This document shows, piece after piece, positions 46,240-55,774 of a stretch of DNA of 64,000 nt. The position numbers were made by a program, and so were the translations under genes. The stretch comes from Shewanella psychromarinicola (lineage in GTDB: Bacteria > Pseudomonadota > Gammaproteobacteria > Enterobacterales > Shewanellaceae): positions 1,736,001-1,800,000 of the forward strand of contig NZ_CP034073.1 of NCBI RefSeq assembly GCF_003855155.1. Reading direction: 5' to 3'. The notes below the pieces were generated by a model. That model was not told where the DNA came from. It ran no database searches and saw nothing but the letters and a program-made list of their open reading frames with translations. How positions within the stretch are numbered: the first letter of the stretch is position 1; each line of letters begins with the position of its first letter.

Positions 46240-47606
46240 GAGATTGGCAAAATCGCTGTATCAAACACGCGACAGAAACATATACTCATCAGGCGGGGTA
46301 TCTTATGCTTGCCTGTCCAGGTGCAGGCAAGACAATAGCTGCCGCGCATATAGCGAAATCACTCATCGACGATAATAAAATTGATTATATTGTCTGCTTC
46401 TCACCATCTCGTATCGTTTGTCAGAGCATTGAACAAACGTTTGAACATGTATTGAATCGAAAATTTAATGGCCGTTTAGGTGCGTTAGGAATGTCAAAAA
46501 CTTACCACTCCTTAATCAACACAACCGAATTAATTAGCGATTTAAGTAATAGCAGAGTATTGGTAATTTTCGATGAGATACATCATTGTGCTGGAGATGG
46601 TGATTCACCATCAAATGTGTGGGGAATGCAATTACTCGCAACGATCCAAAACTTAGCGACTTATACATTATCGTTAACAGGCACCCCCTGGCGAACTGAT
46701 ACACTTCCGATACCTTTTGCAAAATATACAGACCCAGAAGGTAATATTTTATGTGACTTCTCATATGATATTGTGGAAGCGATTAAGGACAATGTCTGTC
46801 GGATGCCGCAAATCACAGCAATTGACCTTGAACATGTTGTAGTGAAGAAGAATCATCAAATTTACACATACAATAGTTTACAACACCTTCTAGAAGATGA
46901 AGGTGTTAGCTATCAAGCAATCATTAAACATCCAGAGGTAATTAAACATTTATTGTCTAAAAGTATTGAGCAGCTAGATAACCTTAGGGGCAGTTCTCCC
47001 AATGCTGGAGGCTTGATTGTAGCTTCTTCATACCTACATGCTTTTCAAATCCAATCGATTTTATCGGGCCATTTCAACAAAGAATCAACTCTAGTGTCTT
47101 GCAGGTTCGATGACTCTCCAGAATTGATTGATTACTTTAAAAATAATCAATCCGAATGGATTATCAGCATCGCGATGATAAGTGAAGGAACCGATATACC
47201 TAGACTACAAGTTTGCTGCAATCTTACTGATGTCACTACCGAACTCTACTTTCGACAGATTTTAGGAAGGATACTTCGTGTAACACAAAGCCAAAGTAAC
47301 TTTGCTTATATGTTCATGCTAGCTGAGCCAAAATTGGTTGAATATGCGAAACGATTAGATGAAGCAGTACCAGGAACGTATACCTATCAAAAGTCAGCAC
47401 ATTTAATTGATAGTATCGATAATTCAACCAAAAGTGATTTGCAGAAAAAACCTTCATCGTCTAAAAATAATAACACTAACACAGAGCTTGATTTTAATTC
47501 TTCGGATACGAGCAATCATCAACTTGACAACAAAAACCGAGTTGATGAGTTGATATTATCTTCGTTTAAATCTCAGATTCTTTCGAGTTATCTGATTGGC
47601 TTGTAA
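46233..47606 (+). CDS. SF2 DEAD/DEAH-type helicase (ResIII-like)
   Basis: The 457-residue protein has the superfamily-2 motifs in order: GAGKT at 30-34, D114-E-I-H-H (motif II), LTGTPWRTD (motif III, about 151-159), MISEGTDIP (motif V) and RQILGRILRVTQ (motif VI). It is closest in feel to the helicase half of type III and type I restriction enzymes, but it carries no nuclease domain. The C-terminus after 395 is Asn/Ser-rich and probably disordered. Together with the preceding protein and the XRE repressor it forms a controlled module that may be a defence unit. No methylase or nuclease is adjacent. Confidence 0.85.
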   Translation: MLRDWQNRCIKHATETYTHQAGYLMLACPGAGKTIAAAHIAKSLIDDNKIDYIVCFSPSRIVCQSIEQTFEHVLNRKFNGRLGALGMSKTYHSLINTTELISDLSNSRVLVIFDEIHHCAGDGDSPSNVWGMQLLATIQNLATYTLSLTGTPWRTDTLPIPFAKYTDPEGNILCDFSYDIVEAIKDNVCRMPQITAIDLEHVVVKKNHQIYTYNSLQHLLEDEGVSYQAIIKHPEVIKHLLSKSIEQLDNLRGSSPNAGGLIVASSYLHAFQIQSILSGHFNKESTLVSCRFDDSPELIDYFKNNQSEWIISIAMISEGTDIPRLQVCCNLTDVTTELYFRQILGRILRVTQSQSNFAYMFMLAEPKLVEYAKRLDEAVPGTYTYQKSAHLIDSIDNSTKSDLQKKPSSSKNNNTNTELDFNSSDTSNHQLDNKNRVDELILSSFKSQILSSYLIGL

Positions 47607-47983
47607 GTGTTGTTACTTTTGGCAGCTCTACCAACAAGGTATCAACTTTAAACTAGAAGCCCTAAAAATGAGGCCCCTAACGCTTCTAATATAGAACTGG
47701 AAACTAAAAAACTTGCCACTTTGCTAACGCACAATGGGTCATATACGTGTCAGTTATCAAACTCAGAAATGGACATAAAAAAGCTAGAAATGAAACTCTA
47801 ATACTTGCTGTTCACATTACAATAAGTATTACTAAGTTCGGCTTAAATTAAGTAATAATCCGGATTACAGCAAATAAAAAGCTTGGAGTGAAAATTTAAA
47901 AAAGCACGAATATACACACCTAAAAAGTGCATGTAACTCTATAAGAACCAGAAAAAAGACTACTAGGTAATAAATTATACTCG
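47607..47983. other. Stretch with a possible decayed reading frame between helicase and nSTAND gene
   Basis: Two short frames join into a protein-like sequence if one base shift is allowed near 47666. The first reads QLYQQGINFKLEALK, and the second carries KNEAPNASNIELETKK on to a stop near 47803. There is no start codon or ribosome site. It is probably a remnant. The rest to 47983 shows nothing. Confidence 0.3.
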
Positions 47984-50251
47984 CTAATTATCGTCTATAT
48001 CATCAAAAATACTTCTTGCACTCCGCTTTTCTTCTGAGGGTACTACGGTCCCAAAGGAGCGTGGGCTAACGGTGGGTGCTGGAGGATCAGATTCAGTAAC
48101 CCACTCATTAGCGAGCTCTAGTTCGTATTCAATTAACGCGACAGTATCTTCACTTTCGCTGAATCGATACCTAAGTATGTTAAGCGATTCGAGCAAAGGT
48201 TCCATGTGCTCATCAGCTTCCCTAGAAGAATCATAACTGTTCTGGAGGTTGATCCGTATATTTGGAATAATCGGTAGTAGATCGCATCGAACAATCTCCA
48301 CAAAATCGTCAAATTCACAATCAGTAAAAACGCTTCTAATAGCGGAGTCGTCTAAGGCGTATAAATCTTCACCCTGAATGGCATATTTCTTTACTGTCTC
48401 AATAAATTGCCTACGATTATTTTCAGGAAAAAGTCCAAATTTATGCAAACATACGACAAGGTTTACTTCAGGAGAAAAGCTTAGACTTACGCTCGGTTCA
48501 GATATACGTTGTAAGATTTGCAAATCTTGCATGAGATACATAACCAAGAATTCTTTCGAGCAACGGGTTGCAAGGAATCGGTCAAGACTCCTTCTTGCGC
48601 TCCACAACGACAGATATTGCACCTTATATTTATCACTAACCGAGAAATCACTCAGTCGGTCTATCATCATCGAGAATAAAGACTTAGGAACAATGACTGC
48701 CTTTTCAATGCCAACGCTTCCGCATGTTACCTGTGATAATAAGTTTTCAGTTGAACTTCCACTTAAGAAAATGCCTAGTAAGTCAGAACTTTGGGCTAAA
48801 ATCGTCGCGTATGCATCTCCAATCGTCGGGTGTTTAAAATGCCACACAGGCTGGTCATCAGTCAGTATGTGCGTTACAAGACTACCGTTGAGAGCGGTTA
48901 GTGCTGTGATACAACCCGCTAACGTGCTGCCGAGCCGTTCCAATGCCTGAGGCTCAGAATTCTGAAGTGTAATAGGGCTTTCTAGATGGCCTTTTCTCAT
49001 GTAGATCAAACCGAGCGCAGCTTTGTCATTAACATCTAGGCCTTGGATTACGTCAAGAAGAAGCTGTTCGCGCTTTTCTATAAATTCATTCAAATAATAT
49101 TCATTCAAATAGAGTTTTTTAGTAAATAAAGGTTCTGCGATGCGACGCGCAGTTTCGGGAATGAAGCGCGAATGTGCGGCAATGTATTCAAGATATGGTT
49201 TTATCGAAGAAAAAAAGGTAGCTGATTGTCTTCCCAGCTTCAAATGGTTGTAAAGAATTTGCTGTCTTTCTAGGTCAGAAAGGTCGTGAACATCGATCAC
49301 TACCTGACTTTCGTTGATAAGCGGAAATGTGCTTTCCTTGAGATCATTGCGAGCACGATTGTAAATATAATCTCTTGAAGTCATTACTATCTTTACTCCT
49401 TGGCGCAACATTGCCTTGATCTGCACCAGAGAATGATTCCAGCCGTGCACCAAAGGTGACTCATACTGAGTCACGCCAAATGCGTCATCAATCCAGAAAA
49501 ATTGCGTGGGATCGTTCGCGTTCCAATGCTCTACGACCTTTCCCGGATCGGCTAGTTTTAGTACAGAAGCCCCCCACTTGTCAGCGGCCGCCATTGCCAA
49601 CATCGATGCAATGGTCGTTTTCCCCGCAGCAGGTTCGCCGATGAGTAATACAAACCCATGATCATCAAGAGCATCAACAGCCTTTCGGTAGGAGTCCGTA
49701 ACGACAACTTTAGCTAAGTCTTCCTTTATCGACTCCAGAACCGCACGCGCCTGAGCGTAGACTCGTTCGTCCAGAATCTGGCTGAGGTCTCCTAGACCAT
49801 ATATACGAGGTACGAGTACCCGAAGTCGTGTGCTTTCTTTGATTTGATCCTCTATCCATGTAGACCCTAATATCAGAACGTGCTTCGCTCCTGCACCAAG
49901 TAGCTCTGATTTGATTAACGATTCTTGCTTAGCAGACACTCCAGCATTCGTCATTAAAATATAGACATCGCAAAAACCGCCGGCTACAAGCTTACGCAAT
50001 TTGGAGATTTCATCAGTTATGCCGGACTTTGTGAGAGAAAAAGAGGGTCTTTTCGTAAACTTGCACTGAATCACAAATTCTCCGCTAAGATGTTCACCTG
50101 TAGAAGGGGTCCAGCTACCAGAAAAAGCTCCATCCCGGCCTGCGTCGTTTGTATCTAAAAAGGATTGCACCGTTTGTCCCAGCACTTCACGGGTTATGGT
50201 AAGGCAAAGCTGCTGGAAACTATTCCATCCAAGTAGGTGTAAGTCGTACAT
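47984..50251 (-). CDS. Restriction-nuclease/nSTAND3 NTPase protein
   Basis: The 755-residue protein begins with a PD-(D/E)xK restriction-like nuclease of the Mrr kind (about 1-140), with D40 in AGRDG, E58 and Q62-C-K64 in FVIQCKF. An NTPase of the nSTAND3 type follows, with Walker [10 protein letters not shown] (205-213) and Walker [10 protein letters not shown] near 252. The C-terminus is helical with a charged end (about 560-755). This is a sensor-effector plan like Avs but about a third of its length. It is likely an anti-phage protein, and it stands alone on its strand. G/C content looks higher than in neighbouring cargo, suggesting a separate origin. Confidence 0.75.
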   Translation of the reverse strand: MYDLHLLGWNSFQQLCLTITREVLGQTVQSFLDTNDAGRDGAFSGSWTPSTGEHLSGEFVIQCKFTKRPSFSLTKSGITDEISKLRKLVAGGFCDVYILMTNAGVSAKQESLIKSELLGAGAKHVLILGSTWIEDQIKESTRLRVLVPRIYGLGDLSQILDERVYAQARAVLESIKEDLAKVVVTDSYRKAVDALDDHGFVLLIGEPAAGKTTIASMLAMAAADKWGASVLKLADPGKVVEHWNANDPTQFFWIDDAFGVTQYESPLVHGWNHSLVQIKAMLRQGVKIVMTSRDYIYNRARNDLKESTFPLINESQVVIDVHDLSDLERQQILYNHLKLGRQSATFFSSIKPYLEYIAAHSRFIPETARRIAEPLFTKKLYLNEYYLNEFIEKREQLLLDVIQGLDVNDKAALGLIYMRKGHLESPITLQNSEPQALERLGSTLAGCITALTALNGSLVTHILTDDQPVWHFKHPTIGDAYATILAQSSDLLGIFLSGSSTENLLSQVTCGSVGIEKAVIVPKSLFSMMIDRLSDFSVSDKYKVQYLSLWSARRSLDRFLATRCSKEFLVMYLMQDLQILQRISEPSVSLSFSPEVNLVVCLHKFGLFPENNRRQFIETVKKYAIQGEDLYALDDSAIRSVFTDCEFDDFVEIVRCDLLPIIPNIRINLQNSYDSSREADEHMEPLLESLNILRYRFSESEDTVALIEYELELANEWVTESDPPAPTVSPRSFGTVVPSEEKRSARSIFDDIDDN

Positions 50252-50711
50252 GCTAGATCCAAATCAGTGCTAATAAATAGTAAGGTTAGATATCCCTTAC
50301 AGCTCTGTAGAGGCTTAATCGCTTATTGAACAGCTGCTCTTCAATGTTTTTGAATAATCTTTATTTACCTCTACAATAACAACACTAACTCATTGTTGTA
50401 AATAATAAAGTCTCCAGGGTTTCCTCACTTCACTCCCACTTCATTATTCGACTGACATGCCTTTGGGCACAAATGTATCAATTACTTTCCTAAATTAGAA
50501 GTTCGTGGATAACTAAAGATATGGAAAGCCGTTAAATCCTTCTATTTGGTAATATCAAGGAGAAAGAAGCCGATCATTAAGTTCGCTTTTTTCAACACAC
50601 TCTAACAACTACATAGATCAATCTAATTGTTTAAGAATAAAACTATGGGTAACATGTAGTTAGTATCAATGATAGCATTTATTTACAACCAGTTGCACAG
50701 GTGTTCCTCTC
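50252..50711. other. Non-coding divergent spacer in the island
   Basis: About 460 bases without a supportable gene. It must hold promoters of the nSTAND3 gene (minus) and the SMC-like gene (plus). TTGTTATTGTAG-like A/T runs lie near 50380-50410. I see no clear operator. Confidence 0.3.
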
Positions 50712-53477
50712 ATGAGTTACCATTTAAATAATTTTCTAAAAAGTCAGATTCTAGATAATGATGTCTCTTATCTATATCTATTGTCCCTTATTAAAATGCA
50801 AAAAGAAAAAAAGCTGACAAAAGAGATTTTTTCGGAGCTTGGTAACATAGATAAAATAAAGAGAAGAGTGAAAAGGAATGTAGAAAAGTACAGACAAATT
50901 GTAGACCAAAACATGGCTTTAGCACGTAACGGCTCCAATTTAGTCCTGTCACCTTTGAAATCAATACAAGTCAAAAACTTTAGAGGGTTTTCTTCACTTA
51001 ACGACAATGACGAAGGAACGTTAATCCCATTTAGCAAGGGTGTTAATGTTTTTTTTGCACCAAACGGTGGAGGCAAAACATCATTATGTGAGGCTATAGA
51101 ATATAGCCTTACTAATAATGTAAAAGAAGCCAGTCGAAGAAATACACCGTTAAAAAGCTACATAAAGAATGGTGGGTCACCAAGTATTATCTGCAAATTG
51201 GTTAATGGAACAGTCTCCCAATCCCCCTTTTGGAATAGCTGCTTTATTGATAGAAACAGACTACAAGAATTCTCACTATTGGGTTCGAAGGATACGAACG
51301 TCAGACAGGCGGATGTTCTGGCCACATTGTTTGAGCTTGAAGAGATTGACGGCATTATAAATGGAATGGTTAAGCCAGCTTCATTCAAAGCCGTTGAGTT
51401 TGTTAGAACTTCTGGCCAAGATAGTTATGAAGCGGTAACCCAACAACTCGCTGATAAAAGGCGCTTGAGAAAAACAAAGATAGATGAAATCCAGCAAAAA
51501 CAGCAGCTCTTAGCGGAACTATTTGGGCTAGAAAAATATGAACATGCTCATATAGTAATAAGGAAGAATTACTTCGATAGGTTGAAAAAACACCTAATGT
51601 TAAGTACCCAGAAATTTGACGTTGCTAGTGAAGAGGTTCGGCTAGACTCCTTGGCTAAATATATCGATTCAATTACTTGGTTAATTGATTTGTTAGCAAG
51701 TAAAAGAAAAGTCTTAGCAACTTATGCTAGTAAAGTTAACTACAAAGATTTGTATCAGGCTATTAAAAACTTCGGTGATATGTCTGAAATCGAAAACTGC
51801 CCAACTTGTGAAACCCCTATTAAAGATGTTCGAAAACATCCGCAAAAAGTAGTTGAAGACGAGTTACCGAAGCTGGAGTTCTTAGAGCAAGTATCCATAA
51901 CCAGCGAAAAGATAGAGCATCAATTAAAAGAACGAATAGCTGTTTCCTTTGCTTATATACAAGCGTGCCTAAAGCTACACCGACATACTCTAACGGAAGG
52001 CTTGGTTTCAACTATTAACAATATTTTATCGTCAGACACATCTATTCCAGTGGAGTATTTAAAACAGCTATCAGCACTATACGGATTCTCAACTGAAATT
52101 GAAAAACTGAATGATGATATTAGAGCCAGAAACAAGAGAGTAGCAAATCAAACTAAACGCCTCGAATCTCTTAACGCTAAAATTGATCATATCGAGAAAA
52201 AACTCAAATCTGCTACCGTTTTTGAGACAAATATAGAGGCAAAATCTGAGATATTACTGGAAACACACAAAGAAATAGTTCGTCTTCTTAAACAAAGTAA
52301 AACTCATTCTAGCCAAATACTGCTTGACGAGGAGTTTAACGACTTTGCAAAGCCGCTTGAAGATAGTTACAAGAAATTATTTTCAAAACTTAATGAATAC
52401 AAGCGAGGAGTAGAATCTGAAAATATAAATGGAATAGAACTATCAACACTGAGCTATTACAACCAAATCAATAAGCATGACAACCCGAATGAACTAGTGT
52501 CGGAAGTCAAATTTCAGCAAAAAGGCGGTACATATAGAATTATTCTTAAGATGCGAGATGGTCGTGAAGATGACGCGTTTTGTGTATTAAGTGAAGGGCA
52601 CCTCAGAGGGCTAGGACTTGCCTTGCTCTTATCTGTAGCAAAGAAAAACTGTCATCCAGTGATTGTTTTCGATGATGTCGTCAATGCAATTGATACTGAA
52701 CATAGGTCAAACATTATTGATATGTTTAGTGATGATGTTTATCTAAAAAAAGTTCAAAGAATAATTACAACGCATGACAGAATGTTCTGGGAAAAAATTT
52801 CTAACAGACATAAAAGAGCAACTGATGCGGACACATTTTCAAGTCAAATATTGAAATCGACATCAAAGGGGATAGTAATACAAAACTTCGGTGTGAATTA
52901 CTCTCAAAAGGTTAAAGAAGCGCTTGAGGTATACGACATACGTCAAGCACTGGTCTACTCGCGAATTTGGTTTGAGACTATGATAAATGAGTATTGCGTC
53001 AGAAATGAAATTAAAATAACGACAATATTTTCTAGCAGACAACTAAAAAAAGACAATTGGTTGGAAATTAGCTTAGAGGCAACTTACAGCGAGTTTGCAA
53101 AATCATTGAACGGTAATGTCGACACTTTTAACTACCTGAAAAACGATCTAATAAACTGGGGTGGTCAGAATCAAGAACACCATGCATTTGATGAGTATAA
53201 CTATAACTTTTCTCATGCAACGACTAGCTTAGAAGTTCAGACTATCTATGAGAAGTTATGGGTATTGGAGGCGCAGTTAAATCAAGAGAAAACTATCGAG
53301 AAGTTGAACAATGAAAAAGCAGAACATGAAAGAATCAGGGAACAAACTTCCCGTCAATTAGCAAGTCAAGGGTTTGTAGATAATGCTGATCAGGAGCTTG
53401 TTCAAAATTGCAGAGACCGCCTTGAGCAAGCCAATCGCGAGTTAAGGTTGCTGAACAAAATCTTAGAACAAGTTTAG
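50712..53477 (+). CDS. SMC/RecF-like ATPase with a zinc hook (RloC-like plan)
   Basis: The 921-residue ABC-type ATPase has Walker A APNGGGKT (116-123) and a long coiled coil with a zinc-hook C363-P-T-C366 in its middle. A second coil follows, then the signature LSEGHLRGLGLAL (about 635) and Walker B VIVFDDVVNAID (about 655) with an H-loop ITTHDRM. The ~230 residues after it are unlike SMC and carry ARG/His-rich stretches (SRIWFETMINEYC; NQEHHAFDEYNYNFSHA) that could be an RNase-like effector. The combination is like RloC anticodon nucleases, but the known R-x3-E...H spacing is not clearly present. It is probably a single-gene defence system. Confidence 0.7.
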   Translation: MSYHLNNFLKSQILDNDVSYLYLLSLIKMQKEKKLTKEIFSELGNIDKIKRRVKRNVEKYRQIVDQNMALARNGSNLVLSPLKSIQVKNFRGFSSLNDNDEGTLIPFSKGVNVFFAPNGGGKTSLCEAIEYSLTNNVKEASRRNTPLKSYIKNGGSPSIICKLVNGTVSQSPFWNSCFIDRNRLQEFSLLGSKDTNVRQADVLATLFELEEIDGIINGMVKPASFKAVEFVRTSGQDSYEAVTQQLADKRRLRKTKIDEIQQKQQLLAELFGLEKYEHAHIVIRKNYFDRLKKHLMLSTQKFDVASEEVRLDSLAKYIDSITWLIDLLASKRKVLATYASKVNYKDLYQAIKNFGDMSEIENCPTCETPIKDVRKHPQKVVEDELPKLEFLEQVSITSEKIEHQLKERIAVSFAYIQACLKLHRHTLTEGLVSTINNILSSDTSIPVEYLKQLSALYGFSTEIEKLNDDIRARNKRVANQTKRLESLNAKIDHIEKKLKSATVFETNIEAKSEILLETHKEIVRLLKQSKTHSSQILLDEEFNDFAKPLEDSYKKLFSKLNEYKRGVESENINGIELSTLSYYNQINKHDNPNELVSEVKFQQKGGTYRIILKMRDGREDDAFCVLSEGHLRGLGLALLLSVAKKNCHPVIVFDDVVNAIDTEHRSNIIDMFSDDVYLKKVQRIITTHDRMFWEKISNRHKRATDADTFSSQILKSTSKGIVIQNFGVNYSQKVKEALEVYDIRQALVYSRIWFETMINEYCVRNEIKITTIFSSRQLKKDNWLEISLEATYSEFAKSLNGNVDTFNYLKNDLINWGGQNQEHHAFDEYNYNFSHATTSLEVQTIYEKLWVLEAQLNQEKTIEKLNNEKAEHERIREQTSRQLASQGFVDNADQELVQNCRDRLEQANRELRLLNKILEQV

Positions 53478-53504
53478 CTGTACCAGAATACTTGGTTGAA
53501 TAGA

Positions 53505-53524
53505 CCCTGTGATGTATCACGGGG
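53505..53524 (+). terminator. Possible hairpin after the SMC-like gene
   Basis: CCCTGTGAT pairs with ATCACGGGG (one wobble) 28 bases after the stop, but there is no T run after it. Confidence 0.35.
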
Positions 53525-53793
53525 GGCTAGCTAATAGTATTAGGAGAATAGATAACTTTTTGTAGGGTAAAAGCCAATGAGCAAGATGCTCATGAGTAAA
53601 ATCTCTAATGCGCAATGGTGCAGTTATTGGTTAGAGTTAAAAATCTAGAAATGAGTATTAGCATTAGAAAAGTATAGCTATTGGGTATACGGTAACATCC
53701 GCAATAAGGTGTGCCACGTTTAACCAACCAAGCACATTGAACTACATATCAAAACCGCCGAGTGTAACGCACCACCTTGATTGCTTTGTTAAA
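53525..53793. other. Non-coding stretch near the island's right end
   Basis: No supportable gene. It contains a short AGCAAGATGCTC inverted repeat near 53580 and A/T-rich DNA. Confidence 0.25.
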
Positions 53794-53982
53794 TTACCAA
53801 CCCGTTGCGCTTGGCATTGACATACTAATTTGAGGCATCACAAAATAGTCTCCAAGAGAGATATTTTGACTAAACAAGTCGAACCCAACTATGTTTGCTT
53901 CATTATCACTGGCTATAAAGTATGTCTTTGCACCTAGCTGAGTAGATATGACGAGTTGCAAGTAACCAACAATTGTTTCCAT
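53794..53982 (-). CDS. Short possible protein or gene fragment
   Basis: The frame reads METIVGYLQLVISTQLGAKT, then IASDNEANIVGFDLFSQN, and looks like real protein. The same frame is open for another ten codons upstream without a start, so it may be the end of a longer, broken gene. No ribosome site lies before the Met. It lies next to another decayed frame (54035-54310) on the same strand. The family is unknown. Confidence 0.35.
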   Translation of the reverse strand: METIVGYLQLVISTQLGAKTYFIASDNEANIVGFDLFSQNISLGDYFVMPQISMSMPSATGW

Positions 53983-54034
53983 TGAGTAATCACTGACAAT
54001 CGAAGATAAACAAACAAATTAGGCTCTCAACCAG

Positions 54035-54310
54035 TTAAGGTCTCTCAGCTATCGAGTCCCTAAACTCGGAAATCATATCTGTAATCTAGTCTCTCCTATC
54101 ACCAAGTATAAGGAACTGACCAATTGATACATCTGCTTCGTTCAATTGAAGTTCAAGAGGTCGTGAAATTTCATTACGAGCGTGAAAGGTTCTGTATTGA
54201 TTACTCTGATGACAATAACCGACTAAGCCCAGTAACATACTGGACGGAACCAGAATCGTGCAAGACGTTCCTCCTAATAACCACAGTAAAAGTTCTATGG
54301 AGTCCCCCAT
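54035..54310 (-). pseudogene. Decayed gene with an in-frame stop
   Basis: A minus-strand frame starts at 54310 and ends GQFLILGDRRD at the stop 54086-54088. In the same frame it continues ITDMISEFRDSIAERP to a second stop at 54035. The protein-like sequence on both sides suggests one coding region with a nonsense change. Family not known. It is probably an old cargo gene at the island's edge. Confidence 0.35.
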
Positions 54311-54519
54311 GTGCCAGGATAGTGATACAAATCAGAGTAATTCAACTTCTTTTGTCCTTTTTTGTATTTAGCTGGAGGCGATTCTAAAATAAATTTATGG
54401 TGAATAGTATGCTGTGTTTATTTGTGTACTATATTGTATACTATTTTTTTTTTCATTAGTTACTGTAATTAAAGGTTAAAGTATTACTCACTCACTATGT
54501 TGTCATTTTAGTATGCTTT
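54311..54519. other. A/T-rich right margin of the island
   Basis: About 200 bases of very A/T-rich DNA with a run of ten T (near 54445) and GTATACTAT-like repeats. No gene is seen. It may contain recombinase arm sites. Confidence 0.3.
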
Positions 54520-54531
54520 TAGGGGTTATAC
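54520..54531 (-). other. Island right-end motif (probable recombinase core site)
   Basis: On the minus strand it reads GTATAACCCCTA, differing from the left-end motif at 27023-27034 in one base and lying inverted to it. Five to eight bases (TTGTG then GAC) separate it from the restored host codon ATG at 54540. Confidence 0.55.
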
Positions 54532-54539
54532 TTGTGGAC

Positions 54540-55313
54540 ATGTATACCCAACCTCAAAAACAGTTTCGAGCACAAAAGCTCGATAGAATTGAACTGGATA
54601 TACTTACGGCAGCCGCATCTGGTTATCCATTTAGTCGGGTCTTTTTTGCTGACGGTGATGCGATGACGTTACCGTTTAATCGTTTAAAAGCCATTTGCGA
54701 ACTCATTAATACTCATCTACCTCGAGTGACCCGGATTAGCAGCTATTGTTTACCGCGAAACCTTAATAATAAAACGGTCGAGCAATTATCCGAATTACGG
54801 GAAATGGGCTTATCCATTTTGTATATTGGCTGTGAAAGTGGTGATGACGAAGTGCTAAAACGAATTAATAAAGGCGAAACGTTTGCCTCATCCATAGCTG
54901 CGCTGCAGAAAATTAACCAAGCAGGCATCAAATCATCAGTAATGATTTTAATGGGCTTAGGTGGGGTGCAATTATCTCGTCAACACGCGATTGCATCGGC
55001 TGAATTAATGAATGCTGCTCAACCCGACTATTTATCGACACTGGTGGTGACATTACCGCTGGGAACAGAGCGAATGGATGAGGTATTTGATGGTCAGTTT
55101 GTATTGCCAGATCAAAGCGGTTTACTGTTAGAGATGCACACCTTATTAAGTCACCTTAAGCTGGATAAAACGATTTTTCGTTCTGATCACGCCTCGAACT
55201 ACCTAGTGCTTAAAGGTATTTTAGGTAAAGATAAGTCTGCATTAGTCACCCAAATCGAGCAGGCATTACACGGAATGATCCCGTTGCGACAAGAATGGCA
55301 ACGGGGCTTGTAG
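54540..55313 (+). pseudogene. Radical SAM protein, C-terminal fragment cut by the island
   Basis: From 54540 the frame reads MYTQPQKQFRAQ, which continues the N-terminal fragment at 26919-27020. Barrel-like segments follow: VFFADGDAMTLPFNR, LYIGCESGDDEVLKRI and MILMGLGGVQ, with the strand pattern of radical SAM (Elp3/MiaB-like) enzymes. The catalytic [4Fe-4S] cysteines remain on the other fragment, so this piece is inactive by itself. A start codon at 54513 lies in island DNA and gives an artificial N-terminus. Function of the intact enzyme is unknown. Confidence 0.85.
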
Positions 55314-55395
55314 CGGCGTTTACAATAATATTAGCCAGTTTAATCGAATAGGTGAATTAACTGGCCAGTGTTTTTCCGCTTAGTGACAGCCTTGG

Positions 55396-55518
55396 CTATT
55401 GCTCGTCTTCAAAAATATTTTCAATGGGTAACTTAAACAATCGCGCTGCTTTAAAGGCTAATGGCAAACTAGGAGCAAACTTACCTGTTTCGGTCGCATT
55501 TGTCATAGCCGGTTGCAC
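55396..55518 (-). pseudogene. XRE regulator remnant (C-terminal part)
   Basis: On the minus strand the sequence ATETGKFAPSLPLAFKAARL and LFKLPIENIFEDEQ, ending at 55396-55398, matches the second half of short YozG-like XRE regulators (…NAIETGKYxPSLPLAFKIAR…). The first half, with the helix-turn-helix start, is absent, and the frame runs straight into a perfect hairpin at 55519. It is therefore a deletion remnant. It could only be translated from a GTG at the hairpin's edge and would lack DNA binding. Confidence 0.7.
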
Positions 55519-55552
55519 ACCTGTAAGTGAACCATTAAGTTCACTTACAGGT
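55519..55552. repeat. Perfect 14-bp-stem hairpin at the break of the XRE remnant
   Basis: ACCTGTAAGTGAAC pairs perfectly with GTTCACTTACAGGT around a CATTAA loop. It sits exactly where the regulator remnant begins. A second hairpin (GGCACTAT/ATAGTGCC, 55583-55604) follows. These may be ends of a small inserted or excised element, or terminators. Confidence 0.6.
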
Positions 55553-55774
55553 AAAAGTTTGACGAGCAATCACACTTCTTACGGCACTATTTTTGTATAG
55601 TGCCAAGGGCTTTAATGAGTCTCAGGACCCTGTAACAGTTTGTTTGTTGCAGTCGCTAATCATCTTCGAATATCTTGTTGATATGCATTGAAGGGCCTGT
55701 GAGTATCATCGCAGGATATTCAGTAACACCTTATAGTGTATCGATTCACTAAATAAAGCAGGACAGTGCTCCCC

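Larger units (their letters stand above)
27021..54539. mobile_element. Integrated genomic island with a gamma-mobile-trio-like module and defence-type cargo
   Basis: About 27.5 kb interrupts a radical SAM gene cleanly. The left end has three overlapping recombinase-module genes (27146-33244). The two edges carry near-identical inverted 12-bp motifs. Base composition inside is more A/T-rich than outside. The cargo consists of large nuclease-NTPase proteins, a helicase module, an SMC-like ATPase, IS elements and remnants, which is typical of a defence island. The exact ends are uncertain by a few bases because the crossover duplicates or replaces only 2-6 bases. Confidence 0.85.

Noticed and set aside
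46233..47606. Type III restriction enzyme
   Set aside because: Only helicase motifs are present; there is no nuclease domain and no methyltransferase nearby.
54124..54387. An 87-codon plus-strand frame opposite the decayed gene
   Set aside because: The minus strand reads better as protein, and the plus frame has no start context.
27021..54539. Prophage
   Set aside because: No capsid, terminase, portal, tail or lysis genes are present; the recombinase trio and defence cargo fit a genomic island better.
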